Source: Rathayibacter rathayi (GTDB taxonomy: Bacteria > Actinomycetota > Actinomycetes > Actinomycetales > Microbacteriaceae). Taken from it: 64,000 nucleotides of DNA. The notes beneath the pieces were generated by a model. The model was not told where the DNA came from. It did no database searches and was given only the letters and a program-made list of their open reading frames with translations. Shown here piece after piece: positions 42,921-51,704 of this stretch. The stretch covers positions 2,604,001 through 2,668,000 of the forward strand of contig NZ_CP028129.1 in the NCBI RefSeq assembly GCF_004011095.1. Direction: 5' to 3'. Both the position numbers and the translations under genes were made by a program. Within the stretch, counting starts at the first letter, position 1, and every line of letters begins with the position of its first letter.

Positions 42921-43766
42921 CCTCGTCTCCCGCGCCCTGCTCGAGCAGCGCTGGCCCCTCCCCGAGCCCAGCGGATCGAAGCACTCCCGAGGCGACGTGG
43001 TCGTGGTCGGCGGTGCCCGCAAGACGCCCGGAGCCGCGATCCTCGCGGGTATCGCCGCGCTGCGGACCGGCGCGGGGCGGATCACGCTCTGCGTCGCCGA
43101 GTCGGTCGCCTCGGCGACCGCGGTCGCGCTGCCCGAGTGTGCGGAGTGGTCCCGCTCCCGGAGACGCGCAGCGGTTCCGTCGCCGGGCGCGGCCTCGACG
43201 TCCTGGCCGGCGAACTCGCCTCGGCGGACGTCGCCCTGATCGGTCCCGGCCTCGACGATCCGCGTGCGACCGCCGCGACCCTGCGCGCCCTCGCGCCACT
43301 GCTCGACGACGTCCCGGCCGTCCATCTCGATGCGTTCCCGCTGGGCGTCCTGCCCGGCCAGCGCCGTACGGCACGGCGGCTCGCCGGCCGGCTGCTGCTC
43401 ACCCCGAACACGGAGGAAGCGTCGCGCTTGCTCGGCACCGAGGTCGAGGACGTGGAGCGCGCGGCCGTCGCCATCGCCGAGCGTTACGGCGCGGTGGTGA
43501 GCCTGTTCAACACGATCACCTCGCCGGACGGCGACGCGGTGCGCATTGAGGGCGAGCACCCCGGTTTGGCAACCGCGGGCAGCGGCGACGTACTCGCTGG
43601 AGCGACGGCGGGCCTGCGAGGGCGCGGCGTCGCTCCGATGGGTGCGGCGGCCTGGGGATCGTTCCTGCACACGGAGGCGGACACCAGGCTCTCCGCGCGA
43701 ATCGGGCCCGCCGGCTACCTCGCGAGCGAGATCCCGGGCGAGTTCCCGAGAGTCCTGGCGGGCTGA
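42913..43766 (+). pseudogene. nnrD: ADP-dependent NAD(P)H-hydrate dehydratase with a frameshift
   Basis: ATG 42913, six bases after AAGGAG, opens a frame encoding the start of the NnrD/YjeF-C domain (GDVVVVGGARKTPGAAILAG, ALRTGAGRITLCVAESVASA). At about 43136 the homology jumps by one base to another frame, which continues with CGVVPLPETRSGSVAGRGLD, LLTPNTEEASRLLG and the catalytic GSGDVLAGATAG to the stop at 43766. One base appears to be missing, so the gene is disrupted unless this is a sequence error. The enzyme repairs damaged (hydrated) NAD(P)H, and loss would usually be tolerated. Confidence 0.8.
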
Positions 43767-43776
43767 CGCACGCCCG

Positions 43777-43983
43777 TCAGTGCGCGACGTCCGCCACGGA
43801 GAACGCCACACCCGGAGTGATCAGGATCGAGGTCTCCCGGGGCTCACCCTCGCCCTGGTTCACCGTGATCCAGCGTGAGGCCGAGCCGTCCAGAGCGCGC
43901 TCGATACTTTCGCGGACCTCCGCCGCCGTCGTCTCGCTCAGGCTGAACGGCGCTCCTCCGTCCATGATCTCGACCCGCTTCAC
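43777..43983 (-). CDS. Small hypothetical protein (68 aa)
   Basis: A 68-residue product (KRVEIMDGGAPFSLSETTAA then RESIERALDGSASRWITVNQ) beginning at a GTG that overlaps the stop of the DUF7882-like gene. It looks like a small alpha/beta protein with no signal peptide. I recognise no family. Translational coupling with the upstream gene suggests a shared role. Confidence 0.6.
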   Translation of the reverse strand: MKRVEIMDGGAPFSLSETTAAEVRESIERALDGSASRWITVNQGEGEPRETSILITPGVAFSVADVAH

Positions 43984-44309
43984 AGCAGGCCCTCCTCGCT
44001 CGACCGGAGGTTGCCCTGCGGTTCCTCGCTGATGCGCAGACCATGCGCGGTGTGCGAGTCGGCTAGGAGCTGGCGGATCCAGTCCGGGTTGATGTTCGGC
44101 GCCCGGCCGCCGTGGTACTTAAAGCGCAGCGGGATCGCCTGATGCAGCCAAATCGAGGTCCGGCCATCGCCGACTGCCTGGGAGTCCTTCCAGGTAAAGT
44201 AGAACGACTCATTGCGCGCAAGCTTCGAGCCGATCACGATCTGCAGGTGCGCCAGCAGCCGGTCGTCGAAGTCGGCCTCGAGGGTCGAATCGTAGATCAG
44301 TCGCCCCAT
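43980..44309 (-). CDS. DUF7882-like family protein
   Basis: A 109-residue protein with the opening MGRLIYDSTLEADFDDRLLA, followed by HLQIVIGSKLARNESFYFTW, GDGRTSIWLHQAIPLRFKYH and NINPDWIRQLLADSH. I recall this sequence type as a very common small cytoplasmic protein in Microbacteriaceae, filed as DUF7882; its function is unknown. It is second in a short operon and overlaps both neighbours. The conserved Trp and Ser/His residues are intact. Confidence 0.8.
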   Translation of the reverse strand: MGRLIYDSTLEADFDDRLLAHLQIVIGSKLARNESFYFTWKDSQAVGDGRTSIWLHQAIPLRFKYHGGRAPNINPDWIRQLLADSHTAHGLRISEEPQGNLRSSEEGLL

Positions 44310-44640
44310 CTGGCGGTACTCCGTTCGGAAAGTCGCCCGTCCGCGGAGGATCGAGCGGAGTCGTGAGTCTTGATCTTACCGGCGCCTCGCGGGTGAAGCG
44401 CTCGACAAGCTCCGCATCGAGCAGCTCCTCGGATCCATCGTCTTCGGACTCCGAGAACAGCTGACTCGCCGGGCCGATCAGCAGCGCGGCCCGGCCGGGG
44501 CGCCCGGATTCCTGACGGATCGGGATGTCAACCGTGACCGATCCCTTGCTCAACGCCAGCGCCTCCGCGTATCGCAGAAGCGACCGCGCTATCGCGGTGC
44601 CCGTCAGCACGGAGCTCCCGGCGTAGTGGATGCGTTCCAT
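44209..44640 (-). CDS. Hypothetical Microbacteriaceae protein, possible C-terminal frameshift
   Basis: The product begins MERIHYAGSSVLTGTAIARS and continues LLRYAEALALSKGSVTVDIP, GRAALLIGPASQLFSESEDD, a type often found beside DUF7882-like genes. As it stands the frame runs 143 residues and overlaps the next gene by 101 bases, with a Pro/Arg-rich tail. A one-base shift near 44378 would instead read KIKTHDSARSSADGRLSERS and stop at 44297, overlapping the next gene by only 13 bases. That shorter form looks more natural, so the last part of this reading may be an artefact of a frameshift. Confidence 0.6.
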   Translation of the reverse strand: MERIHYAGSSVLTGTAIARSLLRYAEALALSKGSVTVDIPIRQESGRPGRAALLIGPASQLFSESEDDGSEELLDAELVERFTREAPVRSRLTTPLDPPRTGDFPNGVPPDGATDLRFDPRGRLRRPAAGAPADRDRLEACAQ

Positions 44641-44649
44641 GCCCCCTTT

Positions 44650-45300
44650 CTACTCCTGCGGGCCCTCGCCGGTCAGCGGTTGCGCCGGCGCGGGAGTGAG
44701 CGCTAGCGCCGCGTCGATCCGGCGCTCAAGGGCATCGCGCACGGCGGGCCATTCCGCAGCGAGGATCGAGTGCACGGCGGTGTCACGCCAGGATCCGTCG
44801 GCCCGCCGCTGGTCGTGACGGAGCACTCCCTCGAACACGGCCCCGAGGCGGAGGATCGCCGCACGCGAGCGGGCGTTCGCCGCATCGGCCTGTAACTTCA
44901 CCCGCTCGTAGCCACTGTCGAACGCGAGCCCGAGCACGAGCCGCTTCGCCTCGGGGTTCACGGCGGTGCTCCACACCTCGGGCGCGTAAGCGGTCCAGCC
45001 GAGGTGGGCGGCCTCGCGTCTCTCGTCGAAATCGGCGAGCGAGGTCGTGCCGACCACCCGGCCCTCCTGCAGCACCGCGAACGTCAGACCTGTGCCCCAC
45101 GGGTAGTAGCGGCCGGCGAACCCGCGGAACTCCTCCGGTGTGCCCGGGAGACCGGCAGGCCCTCCTCCGTAGCCGCCCGCGAACACCTCGGGGCGGGCGA
45201 TCGCCCGGCGCAACGGATCCAGGTGCGCCGCGGTCATCGGCTCGAGCGTGATCGAGCGGCCAACGAGCGCGACGGGACCGGGGCGGCGGGGACTGGGCAT
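44650..45300 (-). CDS. GNAT N-acetyltransferase (RimJ/RimL-like)
   Basis: A protein of about 216 residues with a GNAT fold of the Acetyltransf_3 type: LEPMTAAHLDPLRRAIARPE at the N-terminus, FAVLQEGRVVGTTSLADF, GWTAYAPEVWSTAVNPEAKR, KLQADAANARSRAAILRLGA and the C-terminal GVLRHDQRRADGSWRDTAVH. It would acetylate a protein N-terminus or small amine with acetyl-CoA. ATG 45300 is chosen; an ATG six codons upstream is an alternative. The gap to the next gene (45301-45466) shows no confident gene. Confidence 0.88.
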   Translation of the reverse strand: MPSPRRPGPVALVGRSITLEPMTAAHLDPLRRAIARPEVFAGGYGGGPAGLPGTPEEFRGFAGRYYPWGTGLTFAVLQEGRVVGTTSLADFDERREAAHLGWTAYAPEVWSTAVNPEAKRLVLGLAFDSGYERVKLQADAANARSRAAILRLGAVFEGVLRHDQRRADGSWRDTAVHSILAAEWPAVRDALERRIDAALALTPAPAQPLTGEGPQE

Positions 45301-45466
45301 GCGATCAATGTGGGGCACCGAGCCAGCATGGCTGCAGGAGCACCGCCGCGCTGTTCGCGCCCGCCGCCGCCCTGGTCGGCCTGCTCGCGCGGGTGCTCGC
45401 GCTCAGCGGGCGGGACCCATCACCACGGGATTGCTCATGGTGTGACGCGCGGTCGGCGCTGTCCGC

Positions 45467-46870
45467 TCAGATGACGGCGAGCGCCGCGACGGGCGACACC
45501 CGCGTGGCCGCGCGCGCCGGCAGCACGGACGAGATCGCCGTGATCACGACGGACACCGCGAGGACCGAGGCGAGCATCGCGACCGGAATGGTCGGCGGGA
45601 TGATCCCCCCGTGTGGCACCGAGGCGAAGATGGACACCGCCCCGCACCAGCCGTAGACCGAGCCGAGCACCAACCCGAACAACGCCGCAGCGATAATCAT
45701 CTGCGCCGCCTCCAGCACGACCATCGCTCGGACCTGCGATCCGGTGAAGCCCAGGGCGCGGAGCAGGCCCAGCTCGCGGCGGCGCTGCAACACGCTCAGC
45801 GAGAGTGTACTGATCATGCCGACAGCGGCGAGGACCACCGAGAAGCCGAGCAGGACGCTCATCACGGCGGTGCTCACCGAGACGAACTGCTCGAACTGCT
45901 CGTAGCCCTCCGGGTTCAGCTCTCCGCTGCGCCGCATGATTGATCCGAACGTCGCCGCCGCGACCGCGAACATCGTGACCAGACTCACTCCGATCACCAG
46001 GCCGATGACAGCACGGGCGCTCCGGGCCGGATTGCGGATCGCATTCGCGGAGGCGAGACGCGCCACCGGTCCGCGGCCCAGAACCCGACCCGTCAGCGCA
46101 GTGAGCGGAGGGAGGAAGACGGAGGATCCGAGGACGATCCCGGAGAACGAGAGCACCCCGCCGAGCAGGGCGGGCAGGACGCCGAGCGGCGTGATCGTCC
46201 CGAGGAGCACACCCCCGCCGAGCAGGAGTCCGCCGAGCACGACGAGCACGACCGAGGTGACCGTGCGGCCACTGCGCCGGCGCAGCTCCTCGTAGCTGGG
46301 TTCCGTCGAGGAGCCCAGCGCCTGCGCGGGCGCGACGGCGAGCACCCGTCGCGAGCCCGCCCAGGAGGCGATCACGGTGGAGGCAATGACGGCGAGCAAC
46401 GGCAGCACAACGAAGGGACTGAGCAGCGGATAGTCGAACCGGGTGAACGCGCCGCTGCTGAACGCGACCTCGGCACCCGCAGCCACCAGCCCCGCCCCGA
46501 TGATCAGGCCGATCACCGCGCCGAGCACTCCCTGTCGCAACCCGTCGCGGACGACGCCGCCGCGCAGGGAGCGGCCGGAGGCACCCAGCAGACGCAGCAG
46601 CGCGATCTCGCGGGTGCGGCCGGCGATGACGGTCGAGACGGCGTTTGCGGTGACGATCCCGCCGACGTAGACGGCGATCGTGAAGAACACCGCTCCGACC
46701 ATCCCGAGCATCAGCGCGACGTTGGCGACGTCCTCCAGGCGCTGCGCATGCAGCGAGGCCATCATGCCTGCGACGACCTGTACGAGCGTCGTCCCGAACG
46801 CCGCCGAGAGCGCAGCGACCGTGATGATCGCGCCGGCGCCCTGACGGGAACCCGTGCGCACCCGTCTCAC
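45467..46870 (-). CDS. ABC transporter permease, FtsX/MacB-like
   Basis: A 467-residue permease with the FtsX duplication: an N-terminal helix and extracytoplasmic segment, three helices (VALMLGMVGAVFFTIAVYVG, AVIGLIIGAGLVAAGAEVAF, PLLAVIASTVIASWAGSRR), two linker helices and a second FtsX block with RRRELGLLRALGFTGSQVRA and ARAATRVSPVAAL at the end. The GTG overlaps the ATPase stop (GTGA). With the ATPase it forms a LolCDE/MacB-like unit acting on lipoproteins, peptides or antibiotics at the membrane. Confidence 0.9.
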   Translation of the reverse strand: MRRVRTGSRQGAGAIITVAALSAAFGTTLVQVVAGMMASLHAQRLEDVANVALMLGMVGAVFFTIAVYVGGIVTANAVSTVIAGRTREIALLRLLGASGRSLRGGVVRDGLRQGVLGAVIGLIIGAGLVAAGAEVAFSSGAFTRFDYPLLSPFVVLPLLAVIASTVIASWAGSRRVLAVAPAQALGSSTEPSYEELRRRSGRTVTSVVLVVLGGLLLGGGVLLGTITPLGVLPALLGGVLSFSGIVLGSSVFLPPLTALTGRVLGRGPVARLASANAIRNPARSARAVIGLVIGVSLVTMFAVAAATFGSIMRRSGELNPEGYEQFEQFVSVSTAVMSVLLGFSVVLAAVGMISTLSLSVLQRRRELGLLRALGFTGSQVRAMVVLEAAQMIIAAALFGLVLGSVYGWCGAVSIFASVPHGGIIPPTIPVAMLASVLAVSVVITAISSVLPARAATRVSPVAALAVI

Positions 46871-47619
46871 GATGTTCCTTCCATCGCCAGCATCGCGCGC
46901 GAGATCTCCTCGGCGCTCATCCCGCGACGGTCGTCGACAACTGCCCCGTCGCGGAGGAACACGATGCGGTCGGCGTAGGCGGCGGCGATCGGATCGTGGG
47001 TCACCATCGCGATCGACTGGCCATACTCGCGCGTGGACGCGCGCAGCAGGGTCAGGACTTCGCGGCCCGTGCGCGAGTCGAGGTTGCCGGTGGGCTCGTC
47101 GGCGAAGATCAGCTGCGGCCGGGTGGCCAGCGCCCGTGCAATCGCGACCCGCTGCTGCTGGCCGCCCGAGAGCTCGTGCGGTCGGTGCCGGAGGCGCTCG
47201 CGGAGCCCGAGGGACTCGATCAGCCGGTTCATCCACTCCTCCTCGGCGCCCGTGACGGCGCGGCCGTCGAGCTCGAACGGGAGGCGGATGTTGCCGCTGA
47301 CGTCGAGGGTGGGCACGAGGTTGAACGCCTGGAAGACAAAGCCGACGCTGCGGCGGCGCAGGACGGTGAGCTCGGCGTCGCTCATGGAGGTGATCTCCTC
47401 GTCGCCGAGGAACACGCGGCCAGAGGAGGCCGTGTCGAGTCCGGCGAGGACATGCATGAGCGTCGACTTGCCGGATCCGCTCGGACCCATTACCGCGGTG
47501 AACTCGCCGCGCTGGATGGAGAGGGTGACGTCTTCGAGGGCGACGACGGGCGGGGTGCTGCCGTAGAGCTTGCGCACGCCCTCGACGCGCGCCACGACGG
47601 AGGAGGTTTGGTTTTGCAT
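46867..47619 (-). CDS. ABC transporter ATP-binding protein (LolD/MacB-type)
   Basis: A 250-residue ATPase: Walker [11 protein letters not shown]-loop [13 protein letters not shown], signature LSGGQQQR, Walker [12 protein letters not shown] (catalytic Glu present) and H-loop MVTHDPIAA. The NLVPTL and EPTGNLDS stretches place it in the LolD/FtsE/MacB group. It precedes and overlaps its FtsX-type permease. The pair is a complete exporter half-set, with the permease supplying both half-transporters. Confidence 0.95.
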   Translation of the reverse strand: MQNQTSSVVARVEGVRKLYGSTPPVVALEDVTLSIQRGEFTAVMGPSGSGKSTLMHVLAGLDTASSGRVFLGDEEITSMSDAELTVLRRRSVGFVFQAFNLVPTLDVSGNIRLPFELDGRAVTGAEEEWMNRLIESLGLRERLRHRPHELSGGQQQRVAIARALATRPQLIFADEPTGNLDSRTGREVLTLLRASTREYGQSIAMVTHDPIAAAYADRIVFLRDGAVVDDRRGMSAEEISRAMLAMEGTS

Positions 47620-47721
47620 GTCCTCGACGCTACGGAACCGCTCGTGTCGCCGGCATCGTCCGCCGGGGCCCGCGCCGTCATCCCTGCGACGGACCCTGAG
47701 TGGTCCGCTGGGGCTCCCGGA

Positions 47722-48324
47722 TCAGCGGACTCGGAGCCCCGAGCGGCGCAGAGAGAGGGCCGCGAGCGCGGCGGTGGCGGCGGGATCTCCGCGACGCCAG
47801 CCGGTCACTGCCTCCGGGTGCGCGGCGAGGATCTCGCGTGGCGACGCCTGGGTGAGCGCGCGCAGGGCCAGCAGTTCGGAGCCGGCCGCGGTCGAGCCGA
47901 GCGCCCGCAGCTGCGCGGTGCGGCGGACGAAGCGTAGTCGCGGCCGGAGCCAGAGCAGGGCGAGGAGCAGGACAGGGAGGCCGCCGACGGCGAGCCCCGC
48001 GACCACGGCCAGCGTGCCCGCGAGCTGCTGCTGGTCGCGACCGGCGGCCGCGAGCACGGAGCCGGCGCCGCTCGCCTCATCGAAGGGAGCGCGCACGGCG
48101 TCGCCCACGAGGGGGATGCCGCCGAGCGTGGCCCCCGCGTCGCTCATGGTCGAGCCGAAGCCGCTGCCGGCGCTCTCGAGTCGACGGCCGATCTCAGCGA
48201 GTCCGGCGATCAGCGAGCCGACGGCGATCCCTGCGGCGATCGCGACGACGGCGACTCCGAGTGCGAGAGCGTCGGCCACGATCTGCCGCGCGCGAACGGC
48301 CGGGAGGTCGGCGTAGATCTGCAT
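47722..48324 (-). CDS. Hypothetical membrane protein (two helices)
   Basis: A 200-residue protein with a membrane helix near the N-terminus (ALALGVAVVAIAAGIAVGSLIAGL), a ~70-residue extracytoplasmic segment rich in Gly/Ala/Asp, a second helix (LAVVAGLAVGGLPVLLLALLWL) and a basic cytoplasmic end (RRTAQLRALGSTAAGSELLA). The two-helix form with an outside loop resembles small actinobacterial sensor-like proteins. No conserved domain is evident. It reads toward the ABC genes. Confidence 0.7.
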   Translation of the reverse strand: MQIYADLPAVRARQIVADALALGVAVVAIAAGIAVGSLIAGLAEIGRRLESAGSGFGSTMSDAGATLGGIPLVGDAVRAPFDEASGAGSVLAAAGRDQQQLAGTLAVVAGLAVGGLPVLLLALLWLRPRLRFVRRTAQLRALGSTAAGSELLALRALTQASPREILAAHPEAVTGWRRGDPAATAALAALSLRRSGLRVR

Positions 48325-48358
48325 GCGCCGATTATCCGGCGCTCGGCGGGGTGGTTCT

Positions 48359-48445
48359 GTTCACAACGCAGGAAGGATCGAATTCGACGCGACCGATCCG
48401 AGCTGGACCCCGTCGCGTTCACGACGTTCGTCCTGCTTTGTGAAC
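48359..48445. repeat. Dispersed palindromic element, copy 2 (87 bp)
   Basis: GTTCACAACGCAGGAAGGAT (48359-48378) begins the element and an imperfect inverse copy ends it at 48445. The first arm equals the ideal terminal sequence of copy 1 at 18686-18771. Interiors differ, but total length (86 against 87 bases) and ends agree. It lies between two divergent genes and carries no ORF. Confidence 0.8.
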
Positions 48446-48561
48446 ACGATCGCCCGTCCTGGAGGGACAAATCTCCCTCCACAACCACGGCGGGCGGTCC
48501 GGCCGTCCTGGTTGCGGCCCTCGCCCCTCCTCGAGCGGCCCTCAAGGGCCACGCTCGCGGA

Positions 48562-49383
48562 ATGGATATCGACACTGAGCTGTCCCTCCGCGACGGCATC
48601 GCCTCGCGGTCGCAGCTGCTCGCGGCGGGTGCTACCGGCCGAGACCTCACGACCGCGGTCAGCGACGGACGCCTCCTCCGCGGCCGGCGCGGCTGGTACG
48701 CGTCGCCGCGTCTCCCGCCCGAGGCCCTCACCGCTTTCCGTCTCAGTGGCCGACTTGCCGCGACCGACGCGGCACGCTCGCACGGCCTCTGGGTCCTGCG
48801 CTCGCCCGAGCTCCATGTGCACGTCGGGCCGCACGCCGCCCGGCTTGCCGCACCACGCAGCGTCCGACTCCACTGGGATCCGGGACATCCCGCCGACGGG
48901 GTGCTCCGCGTCTCCCCGATCCACGCGCTGCTCCAGCTCGGCCGGACCGTCGGCGACGAAGATCTGCTGGTCGCGCTTGAGTCCGCGCTTGAGAAGCGGA
49001 TCCTTGGTTCCGACGACCTCGCCGAGCTGCGCGCTGCGTGCCCCTACCGGCTGCAGGCGCTCCTCGTGTTCGCCCGCGACGACTCCCAGAGCGGCGTGGA
49101 GACCCTCGCTCGGTGGCGCCTGCACCTGATCGGCGTCGCCGCCCGGGCGCAGGTGTACATCTCCGGCGTCGGGCGCGTCGACCTGTTGATTGGCCGCAGC
49201 CTCATCATCGAGCTCGACGGCCGATCGACGCACGACTTCGAAAACGATCGCCGCCGGGACCTGCACGCCTCGGTCGACGGCTACGTCACCCTGCGGTTCT
49301 CCGCGTCTCAGGTGCTCACCTGCTGGCCCGACGTCGAACGGGCAATCCTCGCAGCAATCGAGCGCGGCCTTCACCTGCTCTGA
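48562..49383 (+). CDS. AbiEi-like/DUF559 protein (wHTH plus Vsr/PD-(D/E)XK-like domain)
   Basis: A 273-residue protein with an N-terminal winged-helix region (LRDGIASRSQLLAAGATGRD then GRRGWYASPRLPPEA) of the kind found in AbiEi antitoxin-like proteins. A C-terminal domain resembles DUF559/Vsr endonucleases: VDLLIGRSLIIELDGRSTHD, then RRRDLHASVDGYVTLRFSAS, with Asp and Glu-x-Asp as possible metal ligands. Actinobacteria carry many such proteins and their role is not established; they are often labelled type IV toxin-antitoxin components without proof. No partner toxin gene is adjacent. Confidence 0.75.
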   Translation: MDIDTELSLRDGIASRSQLLAAGATGRDLTTAVSDGRLLRGRRGWYASPRLPPEALTAFRLSGRLAATDAARSHGLWVLRSPELHVHVGPHAARLAAPRSVRLHWDPGHPADGVLRVSPIHALLQLGRTVGDEDLLVALESALEKRILGSDDLAELRAACPYRLQALLVFARDDSQSGVETLARWRLHLIGVAARAQVYISGVGRVDLLIGRSLIIELDGRSTHDFENDRRRDLHASVDGYVTLRFSASQVLTCWPDVERAILAAIERGLHLL

Positions 49384-49401
49384 ACGGCTTCGAGCAGCGC
49401 G

Positions 49402-50685
49402 TCAGAGCAGGTCGTGCAGGACGACGACCTGCTCGCGCTCCGGGCCGACCCCGATCGCCGAGAAGCGGGCGCCGCTCATCGCTTCGAGGGCGCGGACGTA
49501 GTCCTGCGCCGTCTGCGGCAGATCCGAGAATTCGCGGCAGCCGGAGATGTCTTCTTGCCAGCCGGGGAACTCCTCGTAGATCGGCTTCGCGTGGTGGAAA
49601 TCGCTCTGCGAGACGGGGACCTCGTCATGGCGTACGCCATCGACGGTGTAGGCGACGCAGACGGGGATGCTCTCCAGGCCCGAAAGCACGTCGAGCTTGG
49701 TGAGCACGAAGTCGGTGACCCCGTTGATCCGGGCGGAGTAGCGCGCGATGGGCGCGTCGTACCAGCCGCAGCGGCGCGGGCGGCCGGTGGTGGTGCCGAA
49801 CTCGAAGCCCTGCTTGCGCAGGTATTCGCCCCACTCGTCGAAGAGCTCGGTAGGGAAGGGGCCGGCGCCGACGCGGGTCGTGTAGGCCTTGATCACGGCG
49901 ATGACCCGGTCGATGCGGTTCGGTGCGACTCCGGAGCCGGTGGCCGCGCCGCCCGAGGTGGCGTTGGAGGAGGTGACGAACGGGTAGGTGCCGTGGTCGA
50001 CGTCGAGCATCGTGGCCTGGCCGGCCTCGAACAGCACAGTCTTACCGGCGTCGAGGGCCTGCGCCAGCACGAGGGATGTGTCGGCGACCATCGGGCGCAA
50101 GCGCTCGGCGTACTGCAAAAGGTCCTCGAGCACCTGCTCGACCAGGATCGCGCGGCGGTTGTAGACCTTCACCAGCAGGTGGTTCTTCTGGTCGAGGGCG
50201 CCCTCGACCTTCTGGCGGAGGATGTTCTCGTCGAAGAGGTCCTGGATGCGGATGCCGACGCGGTTGATCTTGTCGGCGTAGGCCGGGCCGATGCCGCGAC
50301 CGGTGGTGCCGATCTGGCGCTTGCCGAGGAAGCGCTCCGTCACCTTGTCGAGGGTGCGGTGATAGCTGGTGATGACGTGCGCGTTGGCGCTGACGAGCAG
50401 CTTCGACACGTCGACGCCGCGGGCGCTCAGCGCCTCGAGCTCGTGGAACAGCACCTCGATGTCGACGACGACGCCGTTCGCGATCACGGGCACGACGCCC
50501 GGGGTGAGGATGCCGGAGGGGAGCAGATGCAGGGCGTACTTCTCGTCGCCCACGACGACCGTGTGCCCGGCGTTGTTGCCGCCGTTGAACTTGACGACGT
50601 AGTCGACGCGGCTGCCGAGGAGGTCGGTGGCTCGCCCCTTGCCCTCATCGCCCCACTGGGCGCCGGTGATGACGATTGCTGGCAT
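49402..50685 (-). CDS. purA: Adenylosuccinate synthetase
   Basis: A 427-residue PurA, which joins IMP and aspartate with GTP to form adenylosuccinate in AMP synthesis. Features: [17 protein letters not shown]-loop with the catalytic Asp, NNAGHTV with the catalytic His, [34 protein letters not shown], the aspartate loop [14 protein letters not shown] and TKLDVL for guanine binding. ATG 50685 with AAGGAC upstream begins the family's [12 protein letters not shown]; the frame is open further upstream. It converges on the DUF559-like gene with an 18-base gap. Confidence 0.97.
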   Translation of the reverse strand: MPAIVITGAQWGDEGKGRATDLLGSRVDYVVKFNGGNNAGHTVVVGDEKYALHLLPSGILTPGVVPVIANGVVVDIEVLFHELEALSARGVDVSKLLVSANAHVITSYHRTLDKVTERFLGKRQIGTTGRGIGPAYADKINRVGIRIQDLFDENILRQKVEGALDQKNHLLVKVYNRRAILVEQVLEDLLQYAERLRPMVADTSLVLAQALDAGKTVLFEAGQATMLDVDHGTYPFVTSSNATSGGAATGSGVAPNRIDRVIAVIKAYTTRVGAGPFPTELFDEWGEYLRKQGFEFGTTTGRPRRCGWYDAPIARYSARINGVTDFVLTKLDVLSGLESIPVCVAYTVDGVRHDEVPVSQSDFHHAKPIYEEFPGWQEDISGCREFSDLPQTAQDYVRALEAMSGARFSAIGVGPEREQVVVLHDLL

Positions 50686-50875
50686 GGCCTGTCCTTCTCG
50701 GTGCGAGACGGCACGAGCCCGGAGGCGACGAGCCGCGGGCCAGTCGGGCGACAGGGACATCGCAGCGGGACGACCAGCCCGATCAGTTTAGGGGAGGGTC
50801 GGCACCGGAGGCGGGCCGCCGCCGCGCACACGCTGACCACTTCCGCAAACCCTGGTGTCGACGACCACGCACGGG

Positions 50876-51089
50876 CACGTCTTCAATCGACCAGGCGGAC
50901 TTCTTCGACCCCAACTGGTCACTGACGACGCAGCCCGCCGCCGAGGTCCCGGCCGCGCCTGGCCCGACCGCGCCCGGCACTCCGACCGAGCAGCCGGGCG
51001 CCCCTGCGTCGCCGCAGCCCGTCACGACGGCGGCTCCGTCTCACGCTGGTCGTCGCGCGACGCCGCCGCGCAGCGTAGCCAGACAGTGA
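50876..51089 (+). other. Coding-like 3' fragment without a start (upstream of a terminator)
   Basis: In the 460-base stretch between purA and doxX, one plus-strand frame reads TSSIDQADFFDPNWSLTTQP then a Pro/Ala/Thr-rich tail to a TGA at 51087. No ATG, GTG or ribosome site precedes it in frame. The strong hairpin starts right at the stop, as for a real gene end. It may be the remnant of a gene whose 5' part was lost, or a protein with a disordered tail and misread start. The rest of the gap shows no gene. Confidence 0.35.
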
Positions 51090-51131
51090 CGGACGGCGGT
51101 CGGCGGGTCTCCCGTCGGCCGCCGTCCGTCA
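51087..51131. terminator. Bidirectional terminator upstream of the doxX end
   Basis: TGACGGACGGCGG (51087-51099) pairs perfectly with CCGCCGTCCGTCA (51119-51131), extended inward by CGGCGGG/CCCGTCG-type pairing. It lies between the plus-strand fragment and the convergent DoxX gene stop. Confidence 0.75.
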
Positions 51132-51145
51132 TCGAGGCCCCCGGA

Positions 51146-51598
51146 TCAGCCCCGCTCGGCGCGCGACCGGCGTGCTCGCCAGGCCGAGAACGCCCCCGTC
51201 GACCAGAGCGCCCAGACCACCAACAGCGGTTGGAAGACGAGCCGCACCGCCCGTGCCGTGTCTGTCTCGAGGCCGAACGCCGGAGTCCGCGTCACCAGCT
51301 GAGAGACGTTCCCGGGGAATACGGCGATGAAGAAGGCGGCCACCGCGACTCCGATGACCACGCGCCACCGAGCGAGGAGCACGAGCGCGAGCCCGAGTGC
51401 GATCTCGATGAATCCGGAGGCGACGACCACGACATCCGGGTCGACCGGCAGCCACGGCGGGACCTGCGCCTGGAACGCCTGCCGCGCGAGCGTCAGGTGG
51501 GCGGTCCCCGCCGTGACGAGCACGAGGCCGAGGAGGAGGCGGGCGAGCGTGCGCGGGACGGAGCGACGTCCTCCATCGGGTGCTGTGGCGACGGTCAT
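51146..51598 (-). CDS. DoxX-family membrane protein
   Basis: A 150-residue protein with four membrane helices of the DoxX type: LARLLLGLVLVTAGTAHLTL, VVVASGFIEIALGLALVLLA, VVIGVAVAAFFIAVFPGNVS and LVFQPLLVVWALWSTGAFSA. The pattern HLTLARQAFQAQVPPWLP and FFIAVFPGN is typical of the DoxX-like group described as membrane subunits of quinone-linked oxidases or of unknown role. ATG 51598 opens just before the first helix; the frame is open upstream but reads into the next gene's leader. Confidence 0.88.
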   Translation of the reverse strand: MTVATAPDGGRRSVPRTLARLLLGLVLVTAGTAHLTLARQAFQAQVPPWLPVDPDVVVVASGFIEIALGLALVLLARWRVVIGVAVAAFFIAVFPGNVSQLVTRTPAFGLETDTARAVRLVFQPLLVVWALWSTGAFSAWRARRSRAERG

Positions 51599-51704
51599 GC
51601 TCCCCAGTCTGCGCGGCGAGCCCACCCGTGCCGACCGCGCACGCGTTCCGGCGCCGCCCCGTATCCTCGATACCGCCCCGTCCGCAGACCGTGAAACGAG
51701 ATCC

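Noticed and set aside
45301..45466. Short membrane-like frame between the GNAT and permease genes
   Set aside because: A hydrophobic stretch (PAAALVGLLARVLALSG) appears in one frame but there is no convincing start or continuation.
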